Assembly (NCBI GenBank): GCA_913061235.1
Contig: CAJXTB010000016.1
Location: 62,001-126,000 of the forward strand
Length of the DNA: 64,000 nucleotides
Direction: 5' to 3'
Source: an uncultured Pseudomonadota bacterium
GTDB lineage: Bacteria; Myxococcota_A; UBA796; GCA-2862545
Positions 52,366 through 61,367 of this stretch are shown here, piece after piece (position 1 is the first letter of the stretch; each line of letters opens with the position of its first letter). A program made the translations under genes and the position numbers. A model generated the notes under the pieces. It was not told where the DNA came from. It saw only the letters and a list, made by a program, of their open reading frames with translations, and ran no database searches.

Positions 52366-53538
52366 TTAGGCGGACAATTTTTGGTCGCGACGACGACGCA
52401 GGCCCAGAGCGGCCAGTCCAAGCAGCCAAGCGGCCGATGCTGGAGACGAGGAACTGCTGCAGCTCAGCCCCAAGAATCCGCCGCCCTCAATCACTTCGAC
52501 TTCGACCACCGCAATGTCGGTGCCGAGAGGAAAGCCGGAGGTATCGGTCACGAGAACCGCGAAGGTGTCGAGACCTAGGTAGCCGTCGTCCGGGGTGTAC
52601 GTGACCTCGCCCTCGTCATCAATGCTGATGGTTCCGCTGGAAGGGGCCTGTGCGACGGTGAACTCGAAAGCATCGCTGTCGCCGTCGGTCACGTCGATCT
52701 GGACCCGCTTGGACTTGCCCTGACGAACGGTCAGCTCGGCGTCCGCGGCAACCGGAAATTCGGTGCAGGTAGGCTCGGGAATATCGATGTTCATCTCGTC
52801 TTCAATCCACTCAATGAAGGCATCTGGCCGCACCCAGATTCCACCGAGACCGCAGGGCGGATTGACGTCATTAAAGGCACGAGAGGTGACGCCCACGAGG
52901 AAGTCTCCACGGTCCGTCAACAAGTACAGCGGACCGCCCGAGTCGCCAAAGCAAGCATCGACACCGTCTCCACCGGCACCAATCTCGCCGCCCGGTGAGA
53001 TGTCCGACTGGCATCCGCGGGAGGTGGCACTACAGTCGTGGTCCGTCACGACCGTGTAGCCTTCCATCAGCTGTGTAGTGTTCTGGCGACCGTAGCCGTC
53101 TGTGGCGCCGTACCCAACCACCGCTACCGGGGCGCCGTCTTCCAAGAAGTCGTCCACCACGCATCCAAAACCCACTGCGCGCGGCTTGAACTCCGACTCC
53201 CGCTCAAGCTTGAGCACGGCAATATCGGCGTCGCGGCTGACCGCAATGTCCACGACATCCAGAATCTCACCGTCGTCCCCCAGCCAGTTGGTCGTGCCGA
53301 TGACTACGCCGGACACCTGGTTGCTGATGCAGTGAGCCGCCGTGACCACCACATCTGCAGCGATGAGCGTGCCGGTGCAGCCGACGTACTGGTTGTTGAA
53401 GACAATACCGACGGTGTCGTTCCACAGACCCTCTGGGGCCTCGGTTCCACCTGTGACGCGAAAGGCGCCGCCTTCTTCCTGCGCCGAGGCAACAGGCAGA
53501 ACGAGCACGGAAGCAATGAGGGCAGTGACAAAACGCAT
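52366..53538 (-). CDS. Secreted trypsin-like serine protease with MYXO-CTERM-like tail
   Basis: A 390-residue secreted protease. The signal peptide ends near VASAQ. Catalytic residues are His69 (TAAHC), Asp105 (DADIAVL) and Ser200 (GDSGGP), and cysteines pair as in chymotrypsin-like enzymes. After the protease domain comes a cadherin-like repeat (residues about 275-355, VTYTPDDGYLGLDTFAVLV). The C-terminus is SCSSSSSPASAAWLLGLAALGLRRRR, with cysteine, a hydrophobic span and a basic end, as in the MYXO-CTERM anchor. Thus it should be exported and anchored or released by a sorting enzyme. GGAG lies five bases before the ATG. Confidence 0.9.
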   Translation of the reverse strand: MRFVTALIASVLVLPVASAQEEGGAFRVTGGTEAPEGLWNDTVGIVFNNQYVGCTGTLIAADVVVTAAHCISNQVSGVVIGTTNWLGDDGEILDVVDIAVSRDADIAVLKLERESEFKPRAVGFGCVVDDFLEDGAPVAVVGYGATDGYGRQNTTQLMEGYTVVTDHDCSATSRGCQSDISPGGEIGAGGDGVDACFGDSGGPLYLLTDRGDFLVGVTSRAFNDVNPPCGLGGIWVRPDAFIEWIEDEMNIDIPEPTCTEFPVAADAELTVRQGKSKRVQIDVTDGDSDAFEFTVAQAPSSGTISIDDEGEVTYTPDDGYLGLDTFAVLVTDTSGFPLGTDIAVVEVEVIEGGGFLGLSCSSSSSPASAAWLLGLAALGLRRRRDQKLSA

Positions 53539-53673
53539 GGAGTCTCCGAATCAGACCAAATCTGTAGCGGACCCGGACCAACCCGCAGACAATTTTGTGT
53601 GACGGACAGGTCAGTAGTGTGTGGGCGATTGCAGCAGTGGGGCCCGAACGTGAGCCTGTAGTACCGTAGAACC

Positions 53674-54522
53674 ATGCCCGAACGCCCCGATCTTGAGTAC
53701 GTCGTCCCCCGCCTCAATGAAGCCCTCGCCGGGAGGCGCATCACTGCGGTGCACCCGGGAGACCCCGTCGTACAGCGGCTGCTTGTCGCTGGCGGGCTGG
53801 ACGTGCTTGTGGGACGCACGATTCTCACCGTGACCCGTCGCAGCAATGTGGTGAACGTGCACCTGGACAGCGAGGTGGACCTGGTGCTCGCCCCCATGCT
53901 CGCGGGCCGCTTCGCACTCAAAGAGCCACGTCACAGGCGCACCAAAGACACGGTCCTGGCGCTCGATCTGGACAACAACACCACACTGTGGTTCCGCGAC
54001 AAGGTCCGCATGGGACGCGTTGTCACCCTCCCCAAAGGACAATGGGAGAAGACGCCCGGACTGCCCAAGGTCGGTATTGATGTGTTGTCAGACGCCTTCA
54101 CCCTCGACGCACTGCGCACCCTCGCCAAGAAACGACGCGAACAGGTCAAGCTGTTCCTCTTGGACAAGGCCGCCTTCGACAGCTTCGGAAACGCCTACGC
54201 CGACGAGACCCTGCACGCGGCTGGAATCCATCCAAAGACTCGGGTCAACGAGCTGTCAGACGACGACATGCAGCGCCTGCACTCCGCAATCATTCGCGTC
54301 CTCACACACGCCCGAGACCACATTGAAGCCGCAAAGCCCCCTCTGGACACGAAGCTGCGCGACTTTTTGAAGGTACGCAATCGCAAAGGCGAGCTGTGTC
54401 CGGTGTGCGAGACACCGATTCGAACCGCGGGTGTGCGCGGATATGACGCTTTCTTCTGTCCGCAGTGCCAGCCGGACAAGAAGGGACGCGGATTCGTGGA
54501 TTGGCGCAACGCACGACGCTAA
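53674..54522 (+). CDS. Divergent formamidopyrimidine-DNA glycosylase (Fpg/Nei) family protein
   Basis: A 282-residue protein with the Fpg/Nei fold. The N-terminus MPERPDLEY keeps Pro2 and Glu3, the catalytic pair, and the C-terminus has the zinc finger CPVC-x16-CPQC. The segment that carries the conserved Lys57 of E. coli Fpg (RRGK) reads RRSN here, and HLGM(S/T)G is replaced by APMLAG. The finger arginine seems shifted as well (VRGYDAFFC). It therefore belongs to a divergent subgroup that could have a different lesion preference. Such enzymes remove oxidised bases from DNA. It is divergent from the protease gene. Confidence 0.85.
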   Translation: MPERPDLEYVVPRLNEALAGRRITAVHPGDPVVQRLLVAGGLDVLVGRTILTVTRRSNVVNVHLDSEVDLVLAPMLAGRFALKEPRHRRTKDTVLALDLDNNTTLWFRDKVRMGRVVTLPKGQWEKTPGLPKVGIDVLSDAFTLDALRTLAKKRREQVKLFLLDKAAFDSFGNAYADETLHAAGIHPKTRVNELSDDDMQRLHSAIIRVLTHARDHIEAAKPPLDTKLRDFLKVRNRKGELCPVCETPIRTAGVRGYDAFFCPQCQPDKKGRGFVDWRNARR

Positions 54523-54546
54523 CCCTAGGCCAGTTGAGGAGACGTC

Positions 54547-55719
54547 ATGCCCATTCCCCCATCCCTAAACACGCCGCGACGCCTTTTGATGGGACCCGGT
54601 CCGTCCGAGGTCCCTGACTCGGTGCTGCGCGCACTGGCGCAACCCACACTCGGGCACCTAGACCCCGCGTTCGTCGAGGTCATGAACCAAGTCCAGGGCA
54701 TGCTGCGCACGGTCTGGGGCACACGCAACGACGCTACCTTCGCGCTCTCAGCGACGGGCTCCAGCGGCATGGAAGCGTGCCTAACGAACCTACTCGAGCC
54801 CGGTGACCGCGCACTCATTGGCGTCAATGGCGTGTTTGGCTCACGCATGGTCGAGGTTGCAGAGCGCGCCGGCGCCGAGGTCACCCGCGTAGACCAGACC
54901 TGGGGCAAGCCCCTCGACCCCAGTGCCTTTCGGTTGGCGGCAAAGGGTCGCAGGCACAAGGTCGTGGCCATGGTTCACGCAGAGACGAGCACTGGCGTTC
55001 GCAATGACCTGGGCCCCATCCGTGCCGTTGCCAACGAGTACGGTGCGTTGTTTGTGGCCGACTGCGTCACGTCGCTCGGTGGCATGCCCGTAGACCTAGA
55101 TGCCAGCGGTGTGGACGCCGCGTATTCAGCGTCGCAAAAGTGCCTATCAGCGCCCTCAGGAACCGCCCCCATCAGTCTGTCCGAGCGGGCGTTGGCGGTC
55201 ATGGCCAAGCGCACTACGCCGATTCGAAGCTGGTATCTGGACCTGAACCTGCTGCGCAACTACTGGGGCGGTGAGCGGAAATACCACCATACAGCGCCGT
55301 CAAACCTCTTCTATGCGCTTCATGAGGCGCTCCGATTGTCGCTGGAAGAGGGGCTGTCCAACCGCTACAAACGACACCAGCGCAACGGCCTGGCACTGTG
55401 CGCGGGACTGACTGCCATGGGCCTGCAACTACCCGTCGCGACCAATGTCCGACTGCCGCAGCTGACCCTGGTTGCCGTACCTGAAGGCGTAGATGCCAGC
55501 GCGGTTCTAGCGGACCTTCGGGACATCTACGGTATCGAAATCGGCGGCGGTCTAGGCCCGTTCGCTGGCAAAGCATGGCGCATTGGTCTGATGGGCGGCG
55601 CCAGCCAACGCGCACACGTCATTCGCCTGCTTGCGGCTCTGCACTCAACACTCCTGCGGCATGGCTACTCTCCGCCAGACCACGGTGTTGCCGCAGCCGA
55701 AGGCGTGTACGACGCATGA
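54547..55719 (+). CDS. Alanine-glyoxylate / serine-pyruvate aminotransferase family (class V)
   Basis: A 390-residue PLP enzyme. GPGPSEVPDSVLRAL and LGHLDPAFVE are typical openings of the AGXT/serine-glyoxylate group. The PLP lysine is Lys198 in SASQKCLSAPSG, and ADCVTSLGGMPVD is the substrate-binding region with the cofactor Asp. It exchanges amino groups between alanine or serine and glyoxylate or pyruvate. GGAG lies five bases before the ATG. It overlaps the following lipoprotein gene by the sequence ATGA, an association with no evident metabolic reason. Confidence 0.92.
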   Translation: MPIPPSLNTPRRLLMGPGPSEVPDSVLRALAQPTLGHLDPAFVEVMNQVQGMLRTVWGTRNDATFALSATGSSGMEACLTNLLEPGDRALIGVNGVFGSRMVEVAERAGAEVTRVDQTWGKPLDPSAFRLAAKGRRHKVVAMVHAETSTGVRNDLGPIRAVANEYGALFVADCVTSLGGMPVDLDASGVDAAYSASQKCLSAPSGTAPISLSERALAVMAKRTTPIRSWYLDLNLLRNYWGGERKYHHTAPSNLFYALHEALRLSLEEGLSNRYKRHQRNGLALCAGLTAMGLQLPVATNVRLPQLTLVAVPEGVDASAVLADLRDIYGIEIGGGLGPFAGKAWRIGLMGGASQRAHVIRLLAALHSTLLRHGYSPPDHGVAAAEGVYDA

Positions 55720-57539
55720 ACGGTCGCACAGCAACCACTGTCCTACTCCTCAGCATCACCATGGTGGGCTGTGACGACGAGTGTCCGGGCCCCGCCACCG
55801 TCACAACCAGCGGCACGGCGACCTGGTGCGAGACCGCTCAGGGCGTGCGCTCGGGTGCCTACTCAGTGGTCGACGAAGGCGTGCTGCGCATTGAGGGCAA
55901 CTACGAGGCAGGCGAAGAAGACGGTGACTGGGCCTGGTTCTGGCCAGACGGCTCTCTTCATGAGAGCGGCACGATTCGACGCGGAGAGCGCGTTGGCGAC
56001 TGGGAACGTCATGCTGAAGACGGCACAGTCCTTCCCCTCACCCGCTACGGACGCGCGACAGCGGACACCGAAGGGGTCGTGCTCACCGGCGCCCACCCAG
56101 ACCCGTCGGTGTTCAGCACAACATGGCTTGGAGCGCCCGTGTGGCAGCCGTCCAAGATTGCTGGCCTTATCTTGGCCCCACAAGCGACCGGAATCGTTGC
56201 TGTTGACCCCGTCAGCGGCGAGGTCATCTGGCAGATCGACAGCCCGTCTCGCCTGACGGAGCGACCCCTAGGGTCCGGTCTACGAACCGCCGTTGCCTTC
56301 ACCGAGCGAGGCGGCGTGCTCGTCGCACGTCTGGGCGACGAGCTGCCAGCCTTCCAGGTCTATGAGCTGGGCGCGGCAGACACTCCTGCCCCCGTCGCAA
56401 ACGACTTTGGCGTGGTGTACGTGGACGGCGATGGACAGCTGCATGACCACGCCTTTGAAGATGCCCTTCGACCCGTGCCAGGCCTGTCCCCAACCGCGTT
56501 GGCTCTCGCCGGAGACCGCCTGATTATCGGCACCGCAGGGGGCACCGTCGCACAGTGGGACCGCGTGGCTGGCGTACAGACGTGGTCTACATCACTAGAC
56601 GCACCCATCACCAGAATCATGGCTCCAGACTGGGGAACCGTCTTGGTGGAGTCGAACCGCACGTGGTTCGCCCTCGACTTCACAACGGGTGTTCAACGAT
56701 GGGAACAAGCTCTCGTCAATCCAGAGGATGACCCCACACGGGTCGACACCGTGGACATCAACGACACCCGGATTGCGATCACCAGACAGAACGGCAGCAG
56801 CGTCAGCGCGCGCCTCGACCATGCGAGCCCCGCTCTGGTGCTAGCGGACGGCGCTTGGGTCGGCACACGCGCGGGACTGCTCGTCCACCTGCTCGACCTG
56901 CCCCTCGGCTCGCCAGAACAAGGCCCATGGACGGGTCGCGTACTGACGTCCCTCACCGTCGGCGGCCAGGCCTCGACCAACGCCGCTTGGGAGAGCTGGC
57001 AAGTTCCCGCAGCAGGCGTCGTCAGAACCGCGCTGCCTCTCGGAGACCAGCGAGGTGCCGAGACACGCCTAACGACCGAGTGGTTTGACCTTCCCCCAGA
57101 CGGTGGCTCACGGCAAAACACCTGGGCGGATGGCTGGGAACACACGACTCAGCGCGCATGGCAGCTCACCATTGGTGACGTAGACATCTGGACCCAACAG
57201 ACCCCGCCGCCGTCCGAACCTCGCTCGGGAGAGTGGGTCATTGACGGATGGGTCGCGCACGCCGACAGCTGGGTACACAACCCGCACATTGTGGTGTCCT
57301 CGGAGCCAGAAGCCATCACGATTGCCGCCGGAGACTGGTCGCACACAGCCGCGAACACACGTGCAACGCCCTGGCGTGCGACGACCCAGACCAGCGCTAC
57401 ATGGACCGGTGTCCCGGTTGCTCCATGGATTGTTGCCTGGACAGCGGCGCCCACCGGATGGGGAGGTTGGCAGCATCACGCCGGGTACACCACCGCACCG
57501 GCACCCGAGCCCACCGTGATGGAGACCGCACTCCCATGA
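55716..57539 (+). CDS. Lipoprotein with MORN-like and PQQ-like propeller regions
   Basis: A 607-residue lipoprotein. The ATG at 55716 overlaps the aminotransferase stop and starts a signal peptide MNGRTATTVLLLSITMVGC. Residues about 45-100 contain two MORN_2/YwqK-type repeats (GNYEAGEEDGDWAWFWPDGSLHESG, GERVGDWERHAEDGTV). From about residue 130 on there are repeats like GIVAVDPVSGEVIWQIDSPSRL and VAQWDRVAGVQTWSTSLDA, which are PQQ-like beta-propeller blades. The last 150 residues are Trp-rich. PQQ binding itself is not shown. It is followed by a small membrane protein gene with an ATGA overlap. Confidence 0.8.
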   Translation: MNGRTATTVLLLSITMVGCDDECPGPATVTTSGTATWCETAQGVRSGAYSVVDEGVLRIEGNYEAGEEDGDWAWFWPDGSLHESGTIRRGERVGDWERHAEDGTVLPLTRYGRATADTEGVVLTGAHPDPSVFSTTWLGAPVWQPSKIAGLILAPQATGIVAVDPVSGEVIWQIDSPSRLTERPLGSGLRTAVAFTERGGVLVARLGDELPAFQVYELGAADTPAPVANDFGVVYVDGDGQLHDHAFEDALRPVPGLSPTALALAGDRLIIGTAGGTVAQWDRVAGVQTWSTSLDAPITRIMAPDWGTVLVESNRTWFALDFTTGVQRWEQALVNPEDDPTRVDTVDINDTRIAITRQNGSSVSARLDHASPALVLADGAWVGTRAGLLVHLLDLPLGSPEQGPWTGRVLTSLTVGGQASTNAAWESWQVPAAGVVRTALPLGDQRGAETRLTTEWFDLPPDGGSRQNTWADGWEHTTQRAWQLTIGDVDIWTQQTPPPSEPRSGEWVIDGWVAHADSWVHNPHIVVSSEPEAITIAAGDWSHTAANTRATPWRATTQTSATWTGVPVAPWIVAWTAAPTGWGGWQHHAGYTTAPAPEPTVMETALP

Positions 57540-57835
57540 CCGCCGATGCCCTACGAGCCCTCGGTGTCGCACTCGCCAGCTTTGCAATCCTTGCCATTGG
57601 CGTTGGGCTCAGCGCGTGGTTCGGTCGCCCCCAACCCATGGGCGTGGCACTCGTGGGAGCCACAGTTGTGGGGGCCGTGGGTGCCCTAGACGGAGTCGCT
57701 ACGGTAGTTCGCGGGTGGCCATCCAAGCCCCCTGTGGCAATCGCGGCGCTAGCGGTTGTCCTAGGGCTCATTGGCTCGAGTGGAGGCCTTGTGGCAGCGG
57801 CCATCCTGCTTGTGCGCGGTCTGCGGGTCGTCTAG
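57536..57835 (+). CDS. Small membrane protein
   Basis: A 99-residue protein of three hydrophobic segments rich in Ala, Gly, Val and Leu, with a short polar part (GRPQPMG, RGWPSKPPV) between them. The ATG overlaps the stop of the PQQ-like lipoprotein, so they are coupled. The stop TAG overlaps the stop of the convergent hydrolase in CTAG. Family not recognised. Confidence 0.6.
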   Translation: MTADALRALGVALASFAILAIGVGLSAWFGRPQPMGVALVGATVVGAVGALDGVATVVRGWPSKPPVAIAALAVVLGLIGSSGGLVAAAILLVRGLRVV

Positions 57836-58701
57836 GCGTCTGGTGCCATCTCACCGGCCCATGACTGCAACTGCGCAGCACACTCCGGCCACAGCTCCGC
57901 TCGTCCGAGCGAGCGAAAGAAGCCGACGTGACCGACCTTGCTCTGCCCAACCTCGGCCGGCATGCGGGTCTGAACGGTCAGACGGTCCGGGGAGTAGCAG
58001 CTGGCCAGCATGGCGACCGCATCCGGGGGCGCGAAGTCGTCATCTGTGAAGCCGACCATCTGAATCTTGCCCGGCCAGCTCGCAAATCGCTCATGAGCGC
58101 CCGCGACGTGGTCAAGCAAGTACCCTGGACTTCGCAGCCACTTGGCCCACTCCAGCAACGCGTTCGGGGGCACGTCTTCGCCAAGGCCTGCCCACCGCGG
58201 CAAGTAGCCAAACACCCTAATCATAGCGGGCATCAGCACGGTGAAGATCACGCGCATCTTGTGGCGATTCAGACCTTCGAAATGCCCCCAGTAGCCGAGC
58301 TGTGAGCCCACTGTGTACAAGCCGTCAATGCACGTTGCCTGGTCCGTAATGCCAGGAACTTGGCCTCCGAAGGAGTGCCCCACCGCCAGGTGCGGGCCCG
58401 GCTGTTCAGCAAGCCAGGTCAAGGCGGCGCCGTGGTCCAGGCACGCCCAGTCCGTCGTCGTCGCCAGCTCATCACGGACGCTTCCCTGAAGCGACTCACC
58501 AATGCCGCGAACGTCGAACGTCAGAATGCGAAAGCCGCGCTCGCACAGCCAAGTGGCAAAGCGACGATAGAATCGCTGCGGAACAGCCCAGGCGCCGAGC
58601 AGCACAACATTGGCGACGACCGGCCCTGCAGGCTCGAACAGCGTTGCGGACAGCGTGCGACCATCAGAGGCGGTCAGGGCAAAAGGGGTGATGTCGGACA
58701 T
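57832..58701 (-). CDS. Alpha/beta hydrolase
   Basis: A 289-residue cytosolic hydrolase. The nucleophile elbow is VGHSFGGQ, DVRGIGES precedes it, and GHVGFFR at the C-terminal side carries the probable catalytic His. The acid is probably one of the aspartates in FTDDDF. The start is the ATG at 58699-58701; a GGGAGG run lies only one base ahead, so a further upstream start is possible. Its substrate is unknown. It resembles the YheT/estB-type group of serine hydrolases in outline. Confidence 0.8.
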   Translation of the reverse strand: MSDITPFALTASDGRTLSATLFEPAGPVVANVVLLGAWAVPQRFYRRFATWLCERGFRILTFDVRGIGESLQGSVRDELATTTDWACLDHGAALTWLAEQPGPHLAVGHSFGGQVPGITDQATCIDGLYTVGSQLGYWGHFEGLNRHKMRVIFTVLMPAMIRVFGYLPRWAGLGEDVPPNALLEWAKWLRSPGYLLDHVAGAHERFASWPGKIQMVGFTDDDFAPPDAVAMLASCYSPDRLTVQTRMPAEVGQSKVGHVGFFRSLGRAELWPECAAQLQSWAGEMAPDA

Positions 58702-58905
58702 GCCTCCCTGTTGCGCATCCGACGCGACGAAGCCACCCCATCTGCCATCCGGGGGCATGAAGGCGCAACCGCCGCGGCTCGTGACCCACAAAGACGTGCC
58801 GCGAATTCCCCGTGTAGGCGGGCTGTTGCACGCCATTGCACCCGGTCCGTTGCGACGGTGTGACGGTTGACAACAGCCACCTCGGTGTCGACCCGATACA
58901 CTCCC

Positions 58906-58919
58906 GTACTCTGGAGTAC
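58906..58919. promoter_or_regulatory. Inverted repeat overlapping ribosome binding site of Fe-S carrier gene
   Basis: GTACTC-TG-GAGTAC lies just before the A-type Fe-S carrier gene and contains its GGAG ribosome binding site. It could act as an operator for a dimeric repressor or as a small RNA hairpin hiding the ribosome binding site. Both are inference. Confidence 0.4.
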
Positions 58920-58922
58920 ACC

Positions 58923-59252
58923 ATGGCTATCGATCTCACAGACGCCGCCAAGCAGCGCGTCATCGCCCTCAATGCCAAGGAAGAAGCCCCTGAGCGCTGG
59001 CTCAAGCTCGGCATTCGCGGTGGCGGATGCAGTGGTTTCATGTACTCAATGGACTTTGTCGACGCCCCCGGCGACCGGGACAAGCAGTTCGAGTTCGACG
59101 AAGACGTCAAGGTGTGCGTGGACCGCAAGTCCTACCTGTTCTTGAACGGTATTACCCTGGACTTTGAGCAATCGCTGATGAAGACTGGGTTCGTGTTCGT
59201 CAACCCACAGGCCAAGAAGAGCTGCTCGTGTGGAGAGAGCTTCACGCTGTAA
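58923..59252 (+). CDS. A-type iron-sulfur cluster carrier (IscA/ErpA family)
   Basis: A 109-residue protein of the HesB/IscA family. LTDAAKQRVIAL and LKLGIRGGGCSGFMYSMDFVD have the first conserved cysteine; NPQAKKSCSCGESF has the C-terminal pair CSC. All three cluster ligands are intact. Such proteins accept Fe-S clusters from scaffolds and insert them into targets. GGAG lies six bases before the ATG, within the inverted repeat described separately. It is not near other isc or suf genes in the window, so the subgroup (IscA, ErpA or SufA) cannot be fixed. Confidence 0.92.
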   Translation: MAIDLTDAAKQRVIALNAKEEAPERWLKLGIRGGGCSGFMYSMDFVDAPGDRDKQFEFDEDVKVCVDRKSYLFLNGITLDFEQSLMKTGFVFVNPQAKKSCSCGESFTL

Positions 59253-59396
59253 TGGCGTAGGAAGATTCGGTGGACGGTCCAGCCGACAAGACCCTGACTT
59301 ACGCGGAATCCCTCCAGCGGGAGTGGTAGCCGAGGTCAACCGGTGTCCACAAAGGCCCGTGGCAGGACGTTCGACGTCTACGCCACTGTCCAAGCG

Positions 59397-59933
59397 CTAC
59401 GACACCACGTCGTGTTGACTACGTGAGACGGCGACCACGGCAAGTGACCCTGTCGCCATACACAGAACGCTGCCACCGATTCCCACAACAGTCGCGACCG
59501 CACCGTAGACGGGGTCCACGGCCACAGACAGGGACAGGATGGCGACCGCAAAGAGGGGTCCGGCCATCGAGACCATAGACGCCACAATCACCGAGAGTCT
59601 ACGCCCGCCGCGCCAGAGCCGAAGGGCAACGTAGGCCGCTGAGAGCCCGCTCGCGAGCGGTATCAGAGAGCTCAAAAACACCACAGCGGCGGCAATGACA
59701 GTAAAGGTCGCCTCTTGGACGGTGGTCGTCCCTCCACCGCCGTAGGACAGCGCCAAGTAGCTCGCACCGCCGAGAGCAAGCATGCTCGCCAACGTGCCCA
59801 GAGCCGTGGACAGCAGCTGGCCCAGTGCGCTCACGACCATGCCTGCCAGTGCCGCGGCACCCAGAGGCGTTCCGAGCACCGACGGGAACGAGCCCGGACC
59901 ATCCTCCTCTTCAGCCTGCCAGCTCTCGGTCAT
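59397..59933 (-). CDS. Membrane protein
   Basis: A 178-residue protein starting MTESWQAEEEDGPGSFPS, with an acidic N-terminal tail, and four hydrophobic segments of Ala, Leu, Gly and Val. GGAG lies seven bases before the ATG at 59931-59933. The upstream gene ends only 22 bases away, so they form a unit with the esterase. It resembles in outline the two four-span proteins after recN, but I cannot show homology. Family unknown. Confidence 0.6.
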   Translation of the reverse strand: MTESWQAEEEDGPGSFPSVLGTPLGAAALAGMVVSALGQLLSTALGTLASMLALGGASYLALSYGGGGTTTVQEATFTVIAAAVVFLSSLIPLASGLSAAYVALRLWRGGRRLSVIVASMVSMAGPLFAVAILSLSVAVDPVYGAVATVVGIGGSVLCMATGSLAVVAVSRSQHDVVS

Positions 59934-59955
59934 CGCACGACTCCGTAGAACATGG

Positions 59956-61233
59956 CTACTCGGCGTCGACTGCCAGGAAGTGTTCGAGCGGACGGAACAC
60001 CCGGGCCGCCCACGCAGCTTCACTGTGTTCCGCTCCCGGCTCGTGCCAATGAAACAGAGTCTCGTCCCAGACGAACCCGTCAGCGCCCATGGCGTCCGCG
60101 AACTTGCGGTTGACGCAGAAGTTGTCCGAGTCGTCAGGGTCGTCTTCAAAGAAGCCGTCATTGTTCACGTCAACGCACCCGTCCCCACCAGCATTTCCAC
60201 CGCTATCTACGAAAACGGTCAGGCCGCCGAGATCTGTGCGGCTGGTGTACAGCTCTTCCATGACCGGACCGGTCCCTGTAAACCGACCCCAGCCAAGAGT
60301 GCCGGACATGCTGCCGGCAAAGTCCCATTCGGCGGGGTCACGCTGGGCGATGTACAGACTGACCAGGCCACCTAGAGAGGAGCCGAGCACGCCATCTGTC
60401 CCGCTGCTTCCCCACAGCGCCTCCACCCGTGGACGCACATGGTCCAGCACCAAGTCCGCATACGCGTCCGCTTTCGGGTCACTGGATGCGCGTCCAATGT
60501 CGTCTGCGGCATGTGTGTACTCGTCGAAACGGTCGTTTGTGCTATCGATTCCAACCAGTAGAATGTCGTTCGATGGCTCGGCATCTTCAAGGTGCCAGCT
60601 GCCGAAAGCGCCACCCGCCTCAAACAGATTCTGACCATCTTGCATGTACAACACGGGCCACGGGCCAGCGTTCTGCGGCACACGAATGCGGACCTGTCGC
60701 GGCGCCAAAGTGCCGTCGGTCACGCCGTGAAAGCGGGCGTAGTACGTGCCGGTCGCGGGGGGTTGAACGGTTGACAGCTCGCCAAACTCATCGAAGCCAT
60801 AGGTACGCGACCATGGGTCTGGGGCAAAGACATCCGCGTTGTCGGTGAACTTGTACGCTGAGCCTTGCGGCGCATCGATGGCAACTTCGGCGTAGTAGAA
60901 GCCATCCGCGTCCGTCATGGCTGCCGGTTCCCAGTCGTTGTGCGCCCCAGTCAGGAACACCGGGTAGCCAGGATCGGCCGCGACGAACAAGAACGTGTCT
61001 TCGGCTGTGAGCACCGGCCATCCGCCGCTGTCCGACACCTCAGCGAACACCGCCTGAAGTTCTGCCGTGCCGGCGATGAGCGCGCGCACAGCATCTGCAT
61101 CCGACGACGTCACATCCGTGTCCGCCTCAGTATCTACACCCGAGTCAATTTCCCCTTCTGTGCCAAGGTCTGAGTCGTCCGTAGACTCCCCTGCACAGCC
61201 CATCCCCAATGCTGCCAATACTAGCCAACGCAT
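59956..61233 (-). CDS. Esterase-family lipoprotein with CBM48-like N-terminal domain
   Basis: A 425-residue lipoprotein. The signal peptide [13 protein letters not shown] ends in a lipobox, followed by an acidic linker ([22 protein letters not shown]). Residues about 80-150 ([34 protein letters not shown]) resemble the E-set/CBM48 domain at the N-terminus of enterochelin esterases. Then comes the alpha/beta hydrolase domain with [11 protein letters not shown] and the nucleophile [13 protein letters not shown]. The catalytic His may be in [11 protein letters not shown]. It could cleave a carbohydrate or siderophore ester outside the cell. It is divergent from rpmG. Confidence 0.82.
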   Translation of the reverse strand: MRWLVLAALGMGCAGESTDDSDLGTEGEIDSGVDTEADTDVTSSDADAVRALIAGTAELQAVFAEVSDSGGWPVLTAEDTFLFVAADPGYPVFLTGAHNDWEPAAMTDADGFYYAEVAIDAPQGSAYKFTDNADVFAPDPWSRTYGFDEFGELSTVQPPATGTYYARFHGVTDGTLAPRQVRIRVPQNAGPWPVLYMQDGQNLFEAGGAFGSWHLEDAEPSNDILLVGIDSTNDRFDEYTHAADDIGRASSDPKADAYADLVLDHVRPRVEALWGSSGTDGVLGSSLGGLVSLYIAQRDPAEWDFAGSMSGTLGWGRFTGTGPVMEELYTSRTDLGGLTVFVDSGGNAGGDGCVDVNNDGFFEDDPDDSDNFCVNRKFADAMGADGFVWDETLFHWHEPGAEHSEAAWAARVFRPLEHFLAVDAE

Positions 61234-61367
61234 CCGATCCTCCGTGCGAGCTTTGTACTCCGAACCGAACCGTCTCGGCGAAACCTTTGCGAACCAGCCA
61301 CGTAGCTATTACAAGCGCGGGCTTTCCGGGATCCAGTGGTCCCGTAGCCACCCTTGTTGGAGGCCAC

